Shown piece after piece: positions 30,915 through 39,717 of a stretch of 64,000 bases of DNA. The stretch spans positions 124,001-188,000 of the forward strand of contig NZ_LIPG01000004.1 in NCBI RefSeq assembly GCF_001905505.1, read 5' to 3'. The DNA is from Streptomyces sp. CB02058 (lineage in GTDB: Bacteria > Actinomycetota > Actinomycetes > Streptomycetales > Streptomycetaceae). Within the stretch, counting starts at the first letter, position 1. Each line of letters starts with the position of its first letter. A program made the translations under genes and the position numbers. The notes beneath the pieces were generated by a model that saw nothing but the letters and a program-made list of their open reading frames with translations, had not been told where the DNA came from and ran no database searches.

Positions 30915-33217
30915 ACGGTGATCAGGACGCGCCCCGGCCGCCGTCCGGGAACCATGCCTTCGACAGGCGCCGGTTCCTGGGATTCGTACTGGCAGCACCG
31001 ACCCTGGTGACGGCCGCCGAACTCGTACCCGCCGAAGCGGCAAGGGCCGACGTGCCCTCGGCGGACATCACGGAACTGGTCGACCTCAACGACGTCATGT
31101 CCCTGGCGGCTCTGCCGACCTCCGGTCTGATCACGGTCGAGGTCCACACGAACGGCACCGTGTCCTTGGCGTTGCCGCGGGCCGAGGTCGGCCAGGGCAT
31201 CACGACCTCGACGGCCATGCTGATCGCCGAGGAGATGGACGTGCCGCTCGACCGGGTCCGGGTCACCCTGGCCGACGCGCGGCCGGAACTCCTGTTCAAC
31301 CAGCTCACCGGCGGCTCCAACACGACCATCTCGACCTATACCCCGGTCCGGGTCGCCGCCGCCGTCGCTCGCGGACGGCTGCTGGAGGCCGCCGCGGTGG
31401 TGCTCGGTGCCGCGCTCACCGAGGTCCGCATCAGAGCGGGAGTGGTCCTCGGCCCCGGCGGCCGGAGCGTCGGGATCGGCGAGCTGGCGGAGAAGGCCGC
31501 GGCCCTCCGGACCCAGCGGGTCACCACGGAGCTCAAGCCGTCCGAGCAGTTCAGCGTCATCGGCACTCCCCGGGGCCGAGTCGACGCCCTCGACGCGGTC
31601 ACCGGACGCAAGAAGTTCGCCATGGATCTCACCGTCCCCGGCGCCGCTCCCACCATGGTGTGCCGTCCGCCGACGATCAACGGAAAGGTCACGTCCGTCG
31701 CCAACGCCGACGAGGTCCGGTCCATGCCGGGCGTCACCGACGTCGCCGTGATCACGAGCGGTGTGGCCGTGCGCGCCCGGACCTTCGGCCAGTGCATCGA
31801 CGCCGTACGCGCCCTGCGGGTGTCATGGGCACCCGGCAGCGCGAAGGGCAAGAGCGACACCTCCGTCCTCACGCAACTCAGGGCCGCGGAGCCCACGATG
31901 GGACTCCCGCCCCTCACCCCGAGCGTGGAAGGAAGGTTCACCTTCCACTTCCGCAGCAACAGCGCGCTCGAGACCAACTGCGCCATCGCGGACGTACGCC
32001 CGGACCGCGCCGAGATCTGGTCGAGCCTCAAGGCGCCGATCGTCGCGAAGGAGGCCATCGCCGCGCTGCTGGGGCTGCCGCTCGGCGCGGTGACGGTGCA
32101 TGTCACAGAAGGCGGCGGGTCGTTCGGGCGCAAGCTCTTCTTCGACGCGGCGCTGGAAGCCGTGGAGATCTCGAAGAAGATCGGCAAACCGGTCAAACTG
32201 ATGTGGCACCGGGCCGACGACTCCCGTCAGGGCCGTACGCATCCCATGGCCACGTCCCGCGTGCGCATCTCCTACGTCGGTGACACCGTGCTCAGCTACA
32301 AGCAGCGCCACACCAGTGTCGCCACCGATCTCGGTCACGGTTTCGGAGAGATCTTCACCGCCCTGGCGGCGAAACTGCCGGTGGTCGACCTCGGCTTCTC
32401 CGAGACGTTCTTCCAGCTCTCCCAGTCGATGCCCTACAACTTCGGCGTGAACAGCCGGCTGCTCAACGAGACCGACAAGAGCTTCAACACCGGCAGCATG
32501 CGCAACGTCTACTCCCCCGACGTCACCTGCGCGCGGGAACTCCTCGTCGACCAACTGGCCTCGAAGATGGGGAAGGACCCCTACCGGTTCCGGCGCGACT
32601 TCCTCGCGGACGACCGGTCCCTGGCGGTGCTGGAGAAGGCCGCCGAAGCCGGACGCTGGGGCAGGCAGATGCCGGAGGGTACGGCTCAGGGCATCGCGCT
32701 CCACTCCGAGTACCACTCGGCCAGCGCGGTCCTGGTGGAGATCGACTGCCGGCCCGAGACCGTGAACCGCCCGGTCCGCGACGGTGTCGCCGGCCCGCGC
32801 GTCACCAAGGTCGTCGTCGCCGTGGACGCCGGTCTCACCGTCAACCCGCGTGGACTGGAGGCGCAGATGATGGGCGGCGCCATGGACGGCATCGCGCTCG
32901 CCCTCACCTCCAGCCTGCACCTGCGCGACGGATACTTCCTCGAAGCGAGCTGGGACAACTACTTCTACACCCGGCAGTGGAACACGCCGCCCGAGCTGGA
33001 CGTCATCATCATGCCCGACACCACGGGGAAGCCCGGCGGGGCGGGTGAGCTCGCCGTCGCCGCCTCCATGGCCGCGGTCGCCTGCGCGTACGGCCGCGCG
33101 ACCGGGACGATGCCCACCTCGTTCCCCGTCAACCACGGCACGCTCGCCTTCGCACCCAAGCCGACCGTCCCTCCTGTCCCGCAGTCCCCGACGGACGGCC
33201 GGGACCACGCCTACTGA
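30911..33217 (+). CDS. oxiA: OxiA: molybdopterin-binding subunit of aldehyde oxidoreductase
   Basis: This 768-residue protein is the large subunit of a xanthine-dehydrogenase-type molybdenum hydroxylase. It resembles isoquinoline 1-oxidoreductase beta chains, and oxiA lies next to lcp in strain K30. A twin-arginine signal (DRRRFLGFVLAAPTLVTAAEL) indicates export with its partner. Cofactor contacts are visible at AEVGQGITTS (about residue 91), GGGSFGRK (401-408) and the catalytic Glu713 in GGAGEL. It should oxidise the aldehyde ends made by Lcp to acids, passing electrons to OxiB. The GTG start follows AGGAGGAG at about eight bases. No FAD subunit is present, so a periplasmic or cytochrome acceptor is likely. 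Confidence 0.9.
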   Translation: MNGDQDAPRPPSGNHAFDRRRFLGFVLAAPTLVTAAELVPAEAARADVPSADITELVDLNDVMSLAALPTSGLITVEVHTNGTVSLALPRAEVGQGITTSTAMLIAEEMDVPLDRVRVTLADARPELLFNQLTGGSNTTISTYTPVRVAAAVARGRLLEAAAVVLGAALTEVRIRAGVVLGPGGRSVGIGELAEKAAALRTQRVTTELKPSEQFSVIGTPRGRVDALDAVTGRKKFAMDLTVPGAAPTMVCRPPTINGKVTSVANADEVRSMPGVTDVAVITSGVAVRARTFGQCIDAVRALRVSWAPGSAKGKSDTSVLTQLRAAEPTMGLPPLTPSVEGRFTFHFRSNSALETNCAIADVRPDRAEIWSSLKAPIVAKEAIAALLGLPLGAVTVHVTEGGGSFGRKLFFDAALEAVEISKKIGKPVKLMWHRADDSRQGRTHPMATSRVRISYVGDTVLSYKQRHTSVATDLGHGFGEIFTALAAKLPVVDLGFSETFFQLSQSMPYNFGVNSRLLNETDKSFNTGSMRNVYSPDVTCARELLVDQLASKMGKDPYRFRRDFLADDRSLAVLEKAAEAGRWGRQMPEGTAQGIALHSEYHSASAVLVEIDCRPETVNRPVRDGVAGPRVTKVVVAVDAGLTVNPRGLEAQMMGGAMDGIALALTSSLHLRDGYFLEASWDNYFYTRQWNTPPELDVIIMPDTTGKPGGAGELAVAASMAAVACAYGRATGTMPTSFPVNHGTLAFAPKPTVPPVPQSPTDGRDHAY

Positions 33218-33232
33218 TGTGAGGATCCTTTC

Positions 33233-33709
33233 GTGCCCGAGCAGACATTCCGCCTCAACGGCGAGCAGGTCACCGTGGACATCGACGACGACGTGCGGCT
33301 GTTGTGGGTGCTTCGCGACGTCCTGGGTGTCACCGGTCCCAAGTACGGCTGCGGCATCAACGTCTGCAAGGCGTGTACGAGCCACCTCAACGGAAGGGCG
33401 GTCAACCCCTGCGCGATTCCGGTGGGGGACCTGAACCCGGCCGACGAGATCACGACGATCGAAGGGCTTCCGGCCACGGTGGGCGCGGAACTGCACCCCA
33501 TGCAGCAGGCGTGGCTCGACCAGGACGTCGCCCAGTGCGGCTACTGCCAGCCCGGCCAGATCATGGCGGCCGTCGCCCTCGTACGACGGGCCCGGGAGGA
33601 GGGCCGCGAGATCACCGACGCCGACCTGGACGGCATCCGCAACATCTGCCGCTGCGGCACCTACGTCCGCATCCGGGCAGCGATCAAGGACGGTGCCCGG
33701 AACATGTGA
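33233..33709 (+). CDS. oxiB: OxiB: [2Fe-2S] subunit of aldehyde oxidoreductase
   Basis: This 158-residue protein is the small iron-sulfur subunit. The plant-type cluster ligands are Cys40, Cys45, Cys48 and Cys60. The second cluster uses Cys102, Cys105, Cys139 and Cys141 in QCGYCQPGQ and ICRCGTY. It moves electrons from the molybdenum centre of OxiA to an external acceptor. It has no signal peptide and would be carried out by the twin-arginine signal of OxiA. It lies 15 bases after oxiA, with GAGGA before a GTG start. K30 carries the same lcp-oxiA-oxiB order. Confidence 0.92.
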   Translation: MPEQTFRLNGEQVTVDIDDDVRLLWVLRDVLGVTGPKYGCGINVCKACTSHLNGRAVNPCAIPVGDLNPADEITTIEGLPATVGAELHPMQQAWLDQDVAQCGYCQPGQIMAAVALVRRAREEGREITDADLDGIRNICRCGTYVRIRAAIKDGARNM

Positions 33710-33733
33710 GAGGGCTTCCCCTCGAACGCGAAC

Positions 33734-33781
33734 CCCGTCGTGGGCGGCGCCGGCCGTGTGCCCGGCAGCGCCCACGACGGG
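33734..33781. terminator. Bidirectional terminator after oxiB
   Basis: CCCGTCGTGGGCG (33734-33746) pairs perfectly with its complement at 33769-33781, with an inner GCCGG/CCGGC stem. It separates oxiB from the convergent aldo/keto reductase gene. Confidence 0.75.
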
Positions 33782-33817
33782 TCCGTCGCACGGGAGACCT
33801 CGAGTGCGTGCGCCCGG

Positions 33818-34837
33818 TCAGCGCCGCCGCTGGTCGGCCCGCAGTTCGAAGTCGCCGTAGCTGTTGTCGACGGGGTTGACGGTGACTCCGGGGGCGACGA
33901 TGTCGTCGATGGCGTCGAGTACGTCGGCGGGGAGGGTGACGTCGGCGGCGGGCAGGAACGCCTCCAGCTGCTCCATGGTGCGTGGTCCGATGATCGCCGA
34001 GGTGACGCCGGGGTGGTTGATGACGAAGGCGACGGCGAGCTCGATGAGGGTGAGGCCGGCCTTCTCCGCCAGGACGGCGAGCTGTTCGACGGCGTCGAGC
34101 TTGCGCTGGTTGGCGGGGGTGTTCATGTCGAACCGGGCCTGCGGACGCGCGGCGGAGGCCGGGCCCTCGGCGGCATGCTTGCGGTAACGGCCGGAGAGCC
34201 AGCCGCCGGAGAGCGGGCTGTAGGTGAGGGTGCCCATGCCGTGGCGGCGCACGGTGGGCAGGACGTCCTCCTCGATGCCGCGGACCAGGATGGAGTAGGG
34301 CGGCTGCTCGGTCACGAACCGCTCCAGACGCCGCTCGCCCGAGACCCACTGGGCCTCGACGATCTGGGAGCCGGAGTAGGACGAGGAGCCGATGTAGCGC
34401 ACCTTCCCCTGGCGCACCAGGTCGGACAGCGCGCCGAGCGTCTCCGCCATGTCCGTGTCGGGGCTCGGGCGGTGGACCTGGTACAGATCGATGTGGTCGG
34501 TGCCCAGGCGGCGCAGCGAGTTCTCCACCTCACGGATGATCCAGCGCCGCGAGCCGCCGCGCTGGTTGGGATCGTCCTGGTCCATGGGCATGAAGAACTT
34601 GGTCGCCAGGAAGACGTCGTCGCGGCGGTCCTCGAGGGCTTTGCCGACGATCTCCTCGGAGACACCCGCGGAGTAGACGTCGGCGGTGTCGACGAAGTTG
34701 ACACCGGCGTCGAGGGCGCGGTGGATGATCCGGATCGAGTCGGCCTCGTCCTCGTTGCCCCAGGGGCCGAACATCATCGCGCCCAGGCAGAGCGGGCTGA
34801 CCTGTACGCCGGTGCGGCCGAGCGGTCGGTACTGCAT
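33818..34837 (-). CDS. Aldo/keto reductase (Kvbeta/YghZ-like)
   Basis: This 339-residue NADPH-dependent oxidoreductase has the AKR (alpha/beta)8 barrel with Asp and Tyr of the tetrad in VDTADVYSAGVSE, Lys in LATKFF and His in YQVHRPSPDTDM. The C-terminal cofactor segment is TSAIIGPRTMEQLE. AKRs of this type reduce aldehydes and ketones. It follows the XRE gene by 27 bases on the same strand and is probably co-transcribed and controlled by it. AGGAGAA precedes the ATG. The substrate is unknown. Confidence 0.9.
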   Translation of the reverse strand: MQYRPLGRTGVQVSPLCLGAMMFGPWGNEDEADSIRIIHRALDAGVNFVDTADVYSAGVSEEIVGKALEDRRDDVFLATKFFMPMDQDDPNQRGGSRRWIIREVENSLRRLGTDHIDLYQVHRPSPDTDMAETLGALSDLVRQGKVRYIGSSSYSGSQIVEAQWVSGERRLERFVTEQPPYSILVRGIEEDVLPTVRRHGMGTLTYSPLSGGWLSGRYRKHAAEGPASAARPQARFDMNTPANQRKLDAVEQLAVLAEKAGLTLIELAVAFVINHPGVTSAIIGPRTMEQLEAFLPAADVTLPADVLDAIDDIVAPGVTVNPVDNSYGDFELRADQRRR

Positions 34838-34864
34838 GTGAGGGTTCTCCTGAAGTAGGTCCGG

Positions 34865-35761
34865 TCAGTCGTTCCCGGCGGGGACGACCGTGCCCGTGGT
34901 CGTCCAGCTGGCGAGCAGGTCCAGTGCCTGTCGCTCCGGGGAGTCCGGTTCGGGGGTGTAGAAGTTGAGGCGGAGGCCCGGGTCGGAGGGCAGGTCCATC
35001 GCCTCGTAGGGCAGCGTGAGGTCGCCGACGAGTGGGTGGCGGAAGTTCTTCACGCCGGAGCGGTGGAACTTCACGTCGTGGCGGGCCCACCGGTGGGCGA
35101 ACGCGTCGCTTCTGGTCGTCAGCTCGCCGATCAGGTCGGTCAGCGCCCTGTCGTGCGGTGCCCGGCCCGTCTCGGTGCGCAGGAAGGCGACCGCGTCGTC
35201 GGCCCCCTTGTCCCAGTCGGCCCAGAAGTCCTGAGCCGCGGGGTCCAGGAACAGGAAGCGCGCGCTGTTGACCGGCCCGCGCTGGGCGAACAGCGGCGAG
35301 TCGAAGAGCGGCGCGTACAGAGCCCTGCCCAGGGCGTTGGCGGCCACGACGTCGAAGCGTGCGTTGCGTACGAACGCCGGGACGCCGGTCATCGAGTCGA
35401 GCAGCCGCACGATCGTGGGCCGGACCCGGGAGGAGGTGGCGGTGGGCCGCCGGCCGGCGGGGGTGGACGCGCGGGCCAGGTCGTACAGATGGGTGCGTTC
35501 GGCCTCGTTGAGCTGCAGGGCGTGGGCCAGGGCTTCGAGGACGGAGTCGGAGGCACCGCTGAGGTTGCCGCGTTCCAGGCGTACGTAGTAGTCCACGCTC
35601 ATGCCCGCGAGGAGGGCGACCTCCTCGCGCCGCAGACCCGCGACACGGCGGTTGCCGCCGTAGACCGGGAGCCCGGCCTGCTCCGGGGTGATCCGGGCCC
35701 GCCGGGTGCTGAGGAACTCGCGGACCTCGGCGGCCAGGTTCTTCTTCTCAGGCCCGGCCAC
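34865..35761 (-). CDS. XRE-family regulator with MmyB-like ligand domain
   Basis: This 298-residue regulator has an XRE helix-turn-helix at about residues 35-85 (VAGLRREEVALLAGMSVDYYVRLERGN) and the MmyB-type domain (VPAFVRNARFDVVAANALGRALYAP; RWARHDVKFHRSGVKNFRHPLVGDL). It is a paralogue of the regulator at 25630. The GTG at 35761 has GGAGG six bases upstream. It heads a two-gene unit with an aldo/keto reductase and is divergent from a second reductase operon (36539-38943), either of which it may control through the palindrome at 35919-35935. Confidence 0.88.
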   Translation of the reverse strand: MAGPEKKNLAAEVREFLSTRRARITPEQAGLPVYGGNRRVAGLRREEVALLAGMSVDYYVRLERGNLSGASDSVLEALAHALQLNEAERTHLYDLARASTPAGRRPTATSSRVRPTIVRLLDSMTGVPAFVRNARFDVVAANALGRALYAPLFDSPLFAQRGPVNSARFLFLDPAAQDFWADWDKGADDAVAFLRTETGRAPHDRALTDLIGELTTRSDAFAHRWARHDVKFHRSGVKNFRHPLVGDLTLPYEAMDLPSDPGLRLNFYTPEPDSPERQALDLLASWTTTGTVVPAGND

Positions 35762-35918
35762 GGTCGGCCTCCGCGCTGGTGTGCCACGGCGGTCCCGGAC
35801 GGCGTCGCCCGCTGCTGAGGAAAGCTTCGGCGGGGGGCAGTGACACGAGGTGCTCCTTCGGATCGGCGTGGTTCCTGTGCCGGCCCTTCCACGGTAGGTC
35901 GGCCGGCGGACCCCTGCG

Positions 35919-35935
35919 AGGTACTGCCAGTACCT
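35919..35935. promoter_or_regulatory. Palindrome AGGTACT-3-AGTACCT (candidate XRE operator)
   Basis: Perfect 7-bp arms with a 3-base spacer lie about 160 bases upstream of the XRE start, between divergent transcription units. An MmyB-type dimer is the most likely binder. Confidence 0.5.
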
Positions 35936-36051
35936 GGAAGAGCAGTGACTCCCACCTGCGCGGCGGCACGCGGTTTGCTGGACAGGACCGAGGCCGGGCA
36001 CGCCGGAATCACGGGCCCGATCCCGGTCTCCGACCGAACCGGAGGAGCACC

Positions 36052-36147
36052 GTGCGCACAGCACTCATGCACGAAGCCGGTCGTGTCCGCGCCGAGGACA
36101 CGGCCATGGACACGCCTGAGGCTCCCGAGGTGCTGGTGCGGCCGTGA
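36052..36147 (+). pseudogene. N-terminal remnant of a zinc alcohol dehydrogenase
   Basis: GTG at 36052, with GGAGGAG five bases upstream, opens a 31-codon frame starting MRTALMHEAGRVRAED. This aligns with the start of the intact dehydrogenase at 37909 (MRATLMYAAEDVRVED) and then stops at a TGA (36145-36147), without the zinc or cofactor motifs. It is best explained as the 5' stump of a deleted paralogue. With its ribosome site intact it may still be translated. Confidence 0.65.
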
Positions 36148-36538
36148 CCAGGCAGTCTGTGATCAGCCCTGTGGGTGCCCGCACCGGCGCCTGCAGCGGT
36201 ACGAACCGCAGCTCGGGTACCCGGCGGAACCGTCGCCCTGGAGCCGCCGAAGGAGCGGGAGACAGCATGACGGCCACTGCTCGACGCGCGCCATCGGCGG
36301 TGGAGCGGCCGGGCAGGCACAGGCCCGCACGATGCCGGTGCTCAGCTGCCCCGTGGTCGTCCGCGACCACTCGACCGGTCTTCACCGGGTTGCCGCGGAT
36401 CCGCTCCGCCCCGGGATCTCCGGCCGGCCTGTCCCTCCCCGCGCTCACCGGATGAGCCGCGTTACCGGCCCGTGCCGTCGTCGCGGTCGTCACCCTCGTC
36501 GTGCCCGCACGGGGCACTTCCGCAGAAAGGCAGAACCG
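36148..36538. other. Gene-free interval after the dehydrogenase stump
   Basis: About 390 bases with no convincing gene. Open frames here give Arg- and Pro-rich translations typical of non-coding high-GC DNA. I could not recognise further dehydrogenase fragments. A promoter for the following reductase operon should lie near its end. Confidence 0.45.
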
Positions 36539-37423
36539 ATGCAGACCCTCACGCTCAACAACGGTGTCCGGATGCCGGCCCTGGGACTGGGAGTCTTCCA
36601 GACACCGCCGGACGAGACGCGGGACGCGGTGACCGCGGCCCTCGAACTGGGTTACCGGCACATCGACACCGCCGCCGCCTACGGCAACGAACGCGAGGTC
36701 GGCCAGGCGCTCCGCGACTCAGGGGTCCCGCGCGACGAGCTCTTCGTCGAGACCAAGATCTGGATCAGCGACTACGGCTACGACGAGACCCTGCACGGCT
36801 TCGACAAGAGCGCCGCCAAGCTCGGGGTCGACCGGATCGACCTGCTGATCCTGCACCAGGCCCTCCCGTCCGGCTTCGACAGGACCCTCGCCGCGTACCG
36901 CGCCCTGGAGAAGCTCCTGGCGGACGGCAAGGTCCGCGCCATCGGCGTCAGCAACTTCATGGCCGAGCACCTGACCGCACTGCTGGACGCGACGTCCGTG
37001 GTGCCCGCGGTCAACCAGCTGGAGATCCACCCCTACTTCCAGCAGCGCGCCGTCCTCGACTTCGACGACACCCACGGCATCCTCAACCAGGCGTGGTCCC
37101 CGATCGGCGGCATCACCTTCTACCCGGGCTACGGCGAACATCGCGTGAGCGTCCTTCAGGACCCGGCCGTCACCCGCATCGCCGAAGCCCACGGCAAGAG
37201 CCCGGCCCAGGTACTGCTGCGCTGGGGGCTCCAGCAGGGCCGCTCGGTCATCCCCAAGTCGACGAAGCGTCACCGCATCGCGGAGAACATCGACGTCTTC
37301 GACTTCTCGCTCACCACGGACGAGCTGGCCGCACTGGACGCCCTGGAGACCGGCCGGCGCGGCGGCCCCGAGCCCGAGGCCGTCACCCTCGCCGACTTCG
37401 GCCGCGCCATCCCCGAAGCCTGA
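36539..37423 (+). CDS. Aldo/keto reductase (2,5-diketo-gluconate-reductase-like)
   Basis: This 294-residue AKR has the tetrad Asp and Tyr in HIDTAAAYGNEREVGQAL (about residues 42-59), Lys in VETKIW and His in LILHQALP. The C-terminal NADPH site is VIPKSTKRHRIAENIDVFDF. It reduces aldehydes or ketones in the cytoplasm; its native substrate is unknown. AAAGG lies nine bases before the ATG. It is the first gene of an apparent unit with DUF2255 and a zinc alcohol dehydrogenase (gaps of 73 and 40 bases). Confidence 0.92.
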   Translation: MQTLTLNNGVRMPALGLGVFQTPPDETRDAVTAALELGYRHIDTAAAYGNEREVGQALRDSGVPRDELFVETKIWISDYGYDETLHGFDKSAAKLGVDRIDLLILHQALPSGFDRTLAAYRALEKLLADGKVRAIGVSNFMAEHLTALLDATSVVPAVNQLEIHPYFQQRAVLDFDDTHGILNQAWSPIGGITFYPGYGEHRVSVLQDPAVTRIAEAHGKSPAQVLLRWGLQQGRSVIPKSTKRHRIAENIDVFDFSLTTDELAALDALETGRRGGPEPEAVTLADFGRAIPEA

Positions 37424-37496
37424 TGCCGGGCCGTCCCACCCGCGGAGGAACCACCGTCCACCACGTCCACGCACCGGGCCACGGAAGGGAAGAAAC

Positions 37497-37868
37497 ATGA
37501 CCACCTGGAACGAGTCCGGCCTGAGAAGAATCGGCACGGCGGAAGAACTGGACCTGCAGTCCGAGCGCGGCGACGGAACGCTCCGCGCTCCCGTGACCAT
37601 GTGGGTCGTACGGGCCGGAGACCGGCTCTACGTCCGCTCGGTCAAGGGCGTGGACGGCCCCTGGTACCAGGGCACCCGCTCCCGCCACCAGGGCCGCGTG
37701 GAGGCCGGGGGCGTCCGGGCCGACGTCGCCTTCCGCGACGCCGACCCCGGCGAGTACCCCGACGTCGACGCGGCCTACCGGGCCAAGTACGGCCGGTACA
37801 CCAGCATCGTCGAGCACGTCCTGACCGAGCGGGCCCGCGCCTCCACCCTGCGCCTCGAACCCCGCTGA
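37497..37868 (+). CDS. DUF2255 family protein
   Basis: This 123-residue protein matches DUF2255 throughout, with WNESGLRRIGTAEELDLQSERGDGTLR, VTMWVVRAGDRLYVRSVKGVDGPWYQGT and the C-terminal YRAKYGRYTSIVEHVL. The fold resembles small split-barrel flavin- or F420-binding proteins (nitroreductase-like), but no activity is established to my knowledge. It sits between two oxidoreductase genes, which suits a redox-related role. Confidence 0.85.
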   Translation: MTTWNESGLRRIGTAEELDLQSERGDGTLRAPVTMWVVRAGDRLYVRSVKGVDGPWYQGTRSRHQGRVEAGGVRADVAFRDADPGEYPDVDAAYRAKYGRYTSIVEHVLTERARASTLRLEPR

Positions 37869-37908
37869 CCACCCCGCACCCCCTCAACACCTGCCAAGGA
37901 GCACACCC

Positions 37909-38943
37909 GTGCGAGCCACCCTGATGTACGCCGCCGAGGACGTCCGCGTCGAGGACGTGACCGACCCGAAGATCCAGCAGCCCACCGACGCGGTCGTGCG
38001 GATCGTGCTGTCCTGCGTGTGCGGCAGCGACCTGTGGCCCTACAAGTCGCTGGAGCCGACCGACGCGCCCCGCCACATGGGTCACGAATTCCTCGGCGTC
38101 GTCGAGGAGACCGGCGCCGACGTGCGCACCCTCCGGCCCGGCGACGTGGTCGTCGCCCCGTTCGTGTGGGCCGACAACACCTGCGCCTACTGCCGCGAGG
38201 GCCTGCAGACCTCCTGCCCGCACGGCGGACAGTGGGGCGTCGACGGCGTGGACGGCGGACAGGGGCAGGCGGCCCGGGTCCCGTTCGCCGACGGAACTCT
38301 GGTGAAGCTGCCCGTCGCGGAGGACTCCGCACTGCTGCCGGACCTGCTGACCCTGTCCGACGTGCTGTGCACCGGCTACCACGCCGCCCGCACGGCCGGC
38401 GTCCGCCGCGGCGACACCGTCACCGTCATCGGGGACGGCGCGGTCGGCCTGTCCGCCGTGATCTCCGCGAAGCTGCTGGGCGCCGAACGGATCATCCTCA
38501 TGGGCCGCCACCGGGCCCGGACCGACCTGGGGCGTGAGTTCGGCGCCACCGATGTCGTCGCCGAACGGGGGGACGAGGGCATCACCCGGGTCCGCGAGCT
38601 GACCGGTGGCGACGGGACCCGCAGGGTCCTCGAATGCGTGGGGCTGAAGGACGCGCTCGTACAGGGCTTCGGGGTGGTCCGTGCCGGCGGCACCGTCAGC
38701 CGCGTCGGCGCTCCGCAGTTCACCGACGTGCCCTTCGGCTTCCCCGACTTCCTGCGCAACATCACGCTCACCGGTGGTGTCGCGCCGGCCCGCGCGTACA
38801 TCGAGGAGCTGATGCCGCACATCCTCGACGGCTCGATCCGGCCCGGCCGCGTGTTCGACCGCACCGTCGCCCTGGAGGACATCGCGGAGGGCTACCGGGC
38901 GATGAACGACCGCGAGGCGCTGAAGACGCTGGTTCGCCCGTGA
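37909..38943 (+). CDS. Zinc-dependent alcohol dehydrogenase family protein
   Basis: This 344-residue medium-chain dehydrogenase has the catalytic zinc ligands in SCVCGSDLWPY and MGHEFLG, a structural-lobe motif CAYCREGLQTSC with three visible cysteines, and the NAD(P) fold in TVIGDGAVGLSAVISAKLLGA. Family members in this subgroup act on secondary alcohols or quinone-like carbonyls. It is the last gene of the AKR/DUF2255 unit, with AAGGAG before the GTG start. Pseudogene debris begins in the same frame directly after its stop. Confidence 0.9.
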   Translation: MRATLMYAAEDVRVEDVTDPKIQQPTDAVVRIVLSCVCGSDLWPYKSLEPTDAPRHMGHEFLGVVEETGADVRTLRPGDVVVAPFVWADNTCAYCREGLQTSCPHGGQWGVDGVDGGQGQAARVPFADGTLVKLPVAEDSALLPDLLTLSDVLCTGYHAARTAGVRRGDTVTVIGDGAVGLSAVISAKLLGAERIILMGRHRARTDLGREFGATDVVAERGDEGITRVRELTGGDGTRRVLECVGLKDALVQGFGVVRAGGTVSRVGAPQFTDVPFGFPDFLRNITLTGGVAPARAYIEELMPHILDGSIRPGRVFDRTVALEDIAEGYRAMNDREALKTLVRP

Positions 38944-39195
38944 CCGCCCGCACCCCCGAACGCGGCCGCGGCGGCCGCGCACGCGCGCCTCTTCCCCGGC
39001 CACCGCTCCACGCTCGCCAGGACCGACCCGGAACTCATCGCCCGGTTCGACGACTTCGCCTTCGACGGGGTGCCGGGCCACACCGGCGACCTGCCGGAGA
39101 GGACCCGGCTCATGACGCAGCTCGCCGCGATGATCGCGGTCGGAGCGGACGCCGAGTAACGCGTGATGCTGGGCGCGGCACTCACCGTCGGTGTC
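38944..39195 (+). pseudogene. Carboxymuconolactone decarboxylase family remnant
   Basis: Directly after the dehydrogenase stop, the same frame reads ARLFPGHRSTLARTDPEL, then FDDFAFDGVPGHTGDLPE and RTRLMTQLAAMIAVGADAE, all typical of AhpD/CMD-like proteins. It then meets TAA at 39157-39159, where relatives that I recall have Tyr, and continues in frame as RVMLGAALTVGV. There is no start codon and the C-terminal third is missing. It is a decayed gene, with a nonsense mutation plus truncation. Confidence 0.75.
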
Positions 39196-39558
39196 GTGTC
39201 CCGGCTGCTCCCCCAGCGCAACGTCACGCTGTTGCGGGCCGAGTCCCTGATCAACGACGGCACCGCGCTGGTCGTCTACAGCATGGCGGTCGGCGTCTCC
39301 AGCCCGACCAGGACGAACAAGGAACCGTTGAGCAGATACATGGCCGCCGCCGGCACGGCGAGCGATCCGGGCTCGGGGCCGCTGCTGCGGCGCCGACGGC
39401 AGGAGGCCGACCTGCGTCTGGCCCTCCTGGAGCACAAACGCTCCGCCGTCATCGGCCTGCGTGACCAGCACCGGATCGACGACGCCGTCCTGCTGCGGGT
39501 GCAGGAGCAACTGGACGCCGAGGAGGTACGTCTGGAGCAGGTGAGGGAGACGGGGTGA
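39196..39558 (+). pseudogene. Na+:H+ antiporter remnant fused to the CMD remnant
   Basis: Without any frame change the CMD remnant runs into SRLLPQRNVTLLRAESLINDGTALVVYSM, a transmembrane signature of NhaP/CvrA-type cation antiporters. This jumps to RQEADLRLALLEHKRSAVI and LRDQHRIDDAVLLRVQEQLD, the cytoplasmic tail of the same family. The other membrane helices are gone. A GTG-ATG at 39163-39168 could start a 131-residue chimera, but it has lost the transport core. This is a deletion mosaic of two unrelated genes. Confidence 0.75.
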
Positions 39559-39717
39559 ACAGAGCGCGGGCAGCGTCCCTCGCGAGGCTCCGGTGGCCGG
39601 GCAGCAGGGCGGGCGGCTCCGGCCCGTAAAAGATCTTCGGGGTCGGCATTCCTTGATCATTCGATGGGCATGCATCGGCTCGATCGCCGATACCCCACTA
39701 GGAGTGATCCGCCCCAC

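Noticed and set aside
39664..39717. An earlier start (ATG 39664 or 39670) for the P450
   Set aside because: The added residues are basic and unlike P450 N termini, and the only ribosome-like AGGAG lies downstream of those ATGs.
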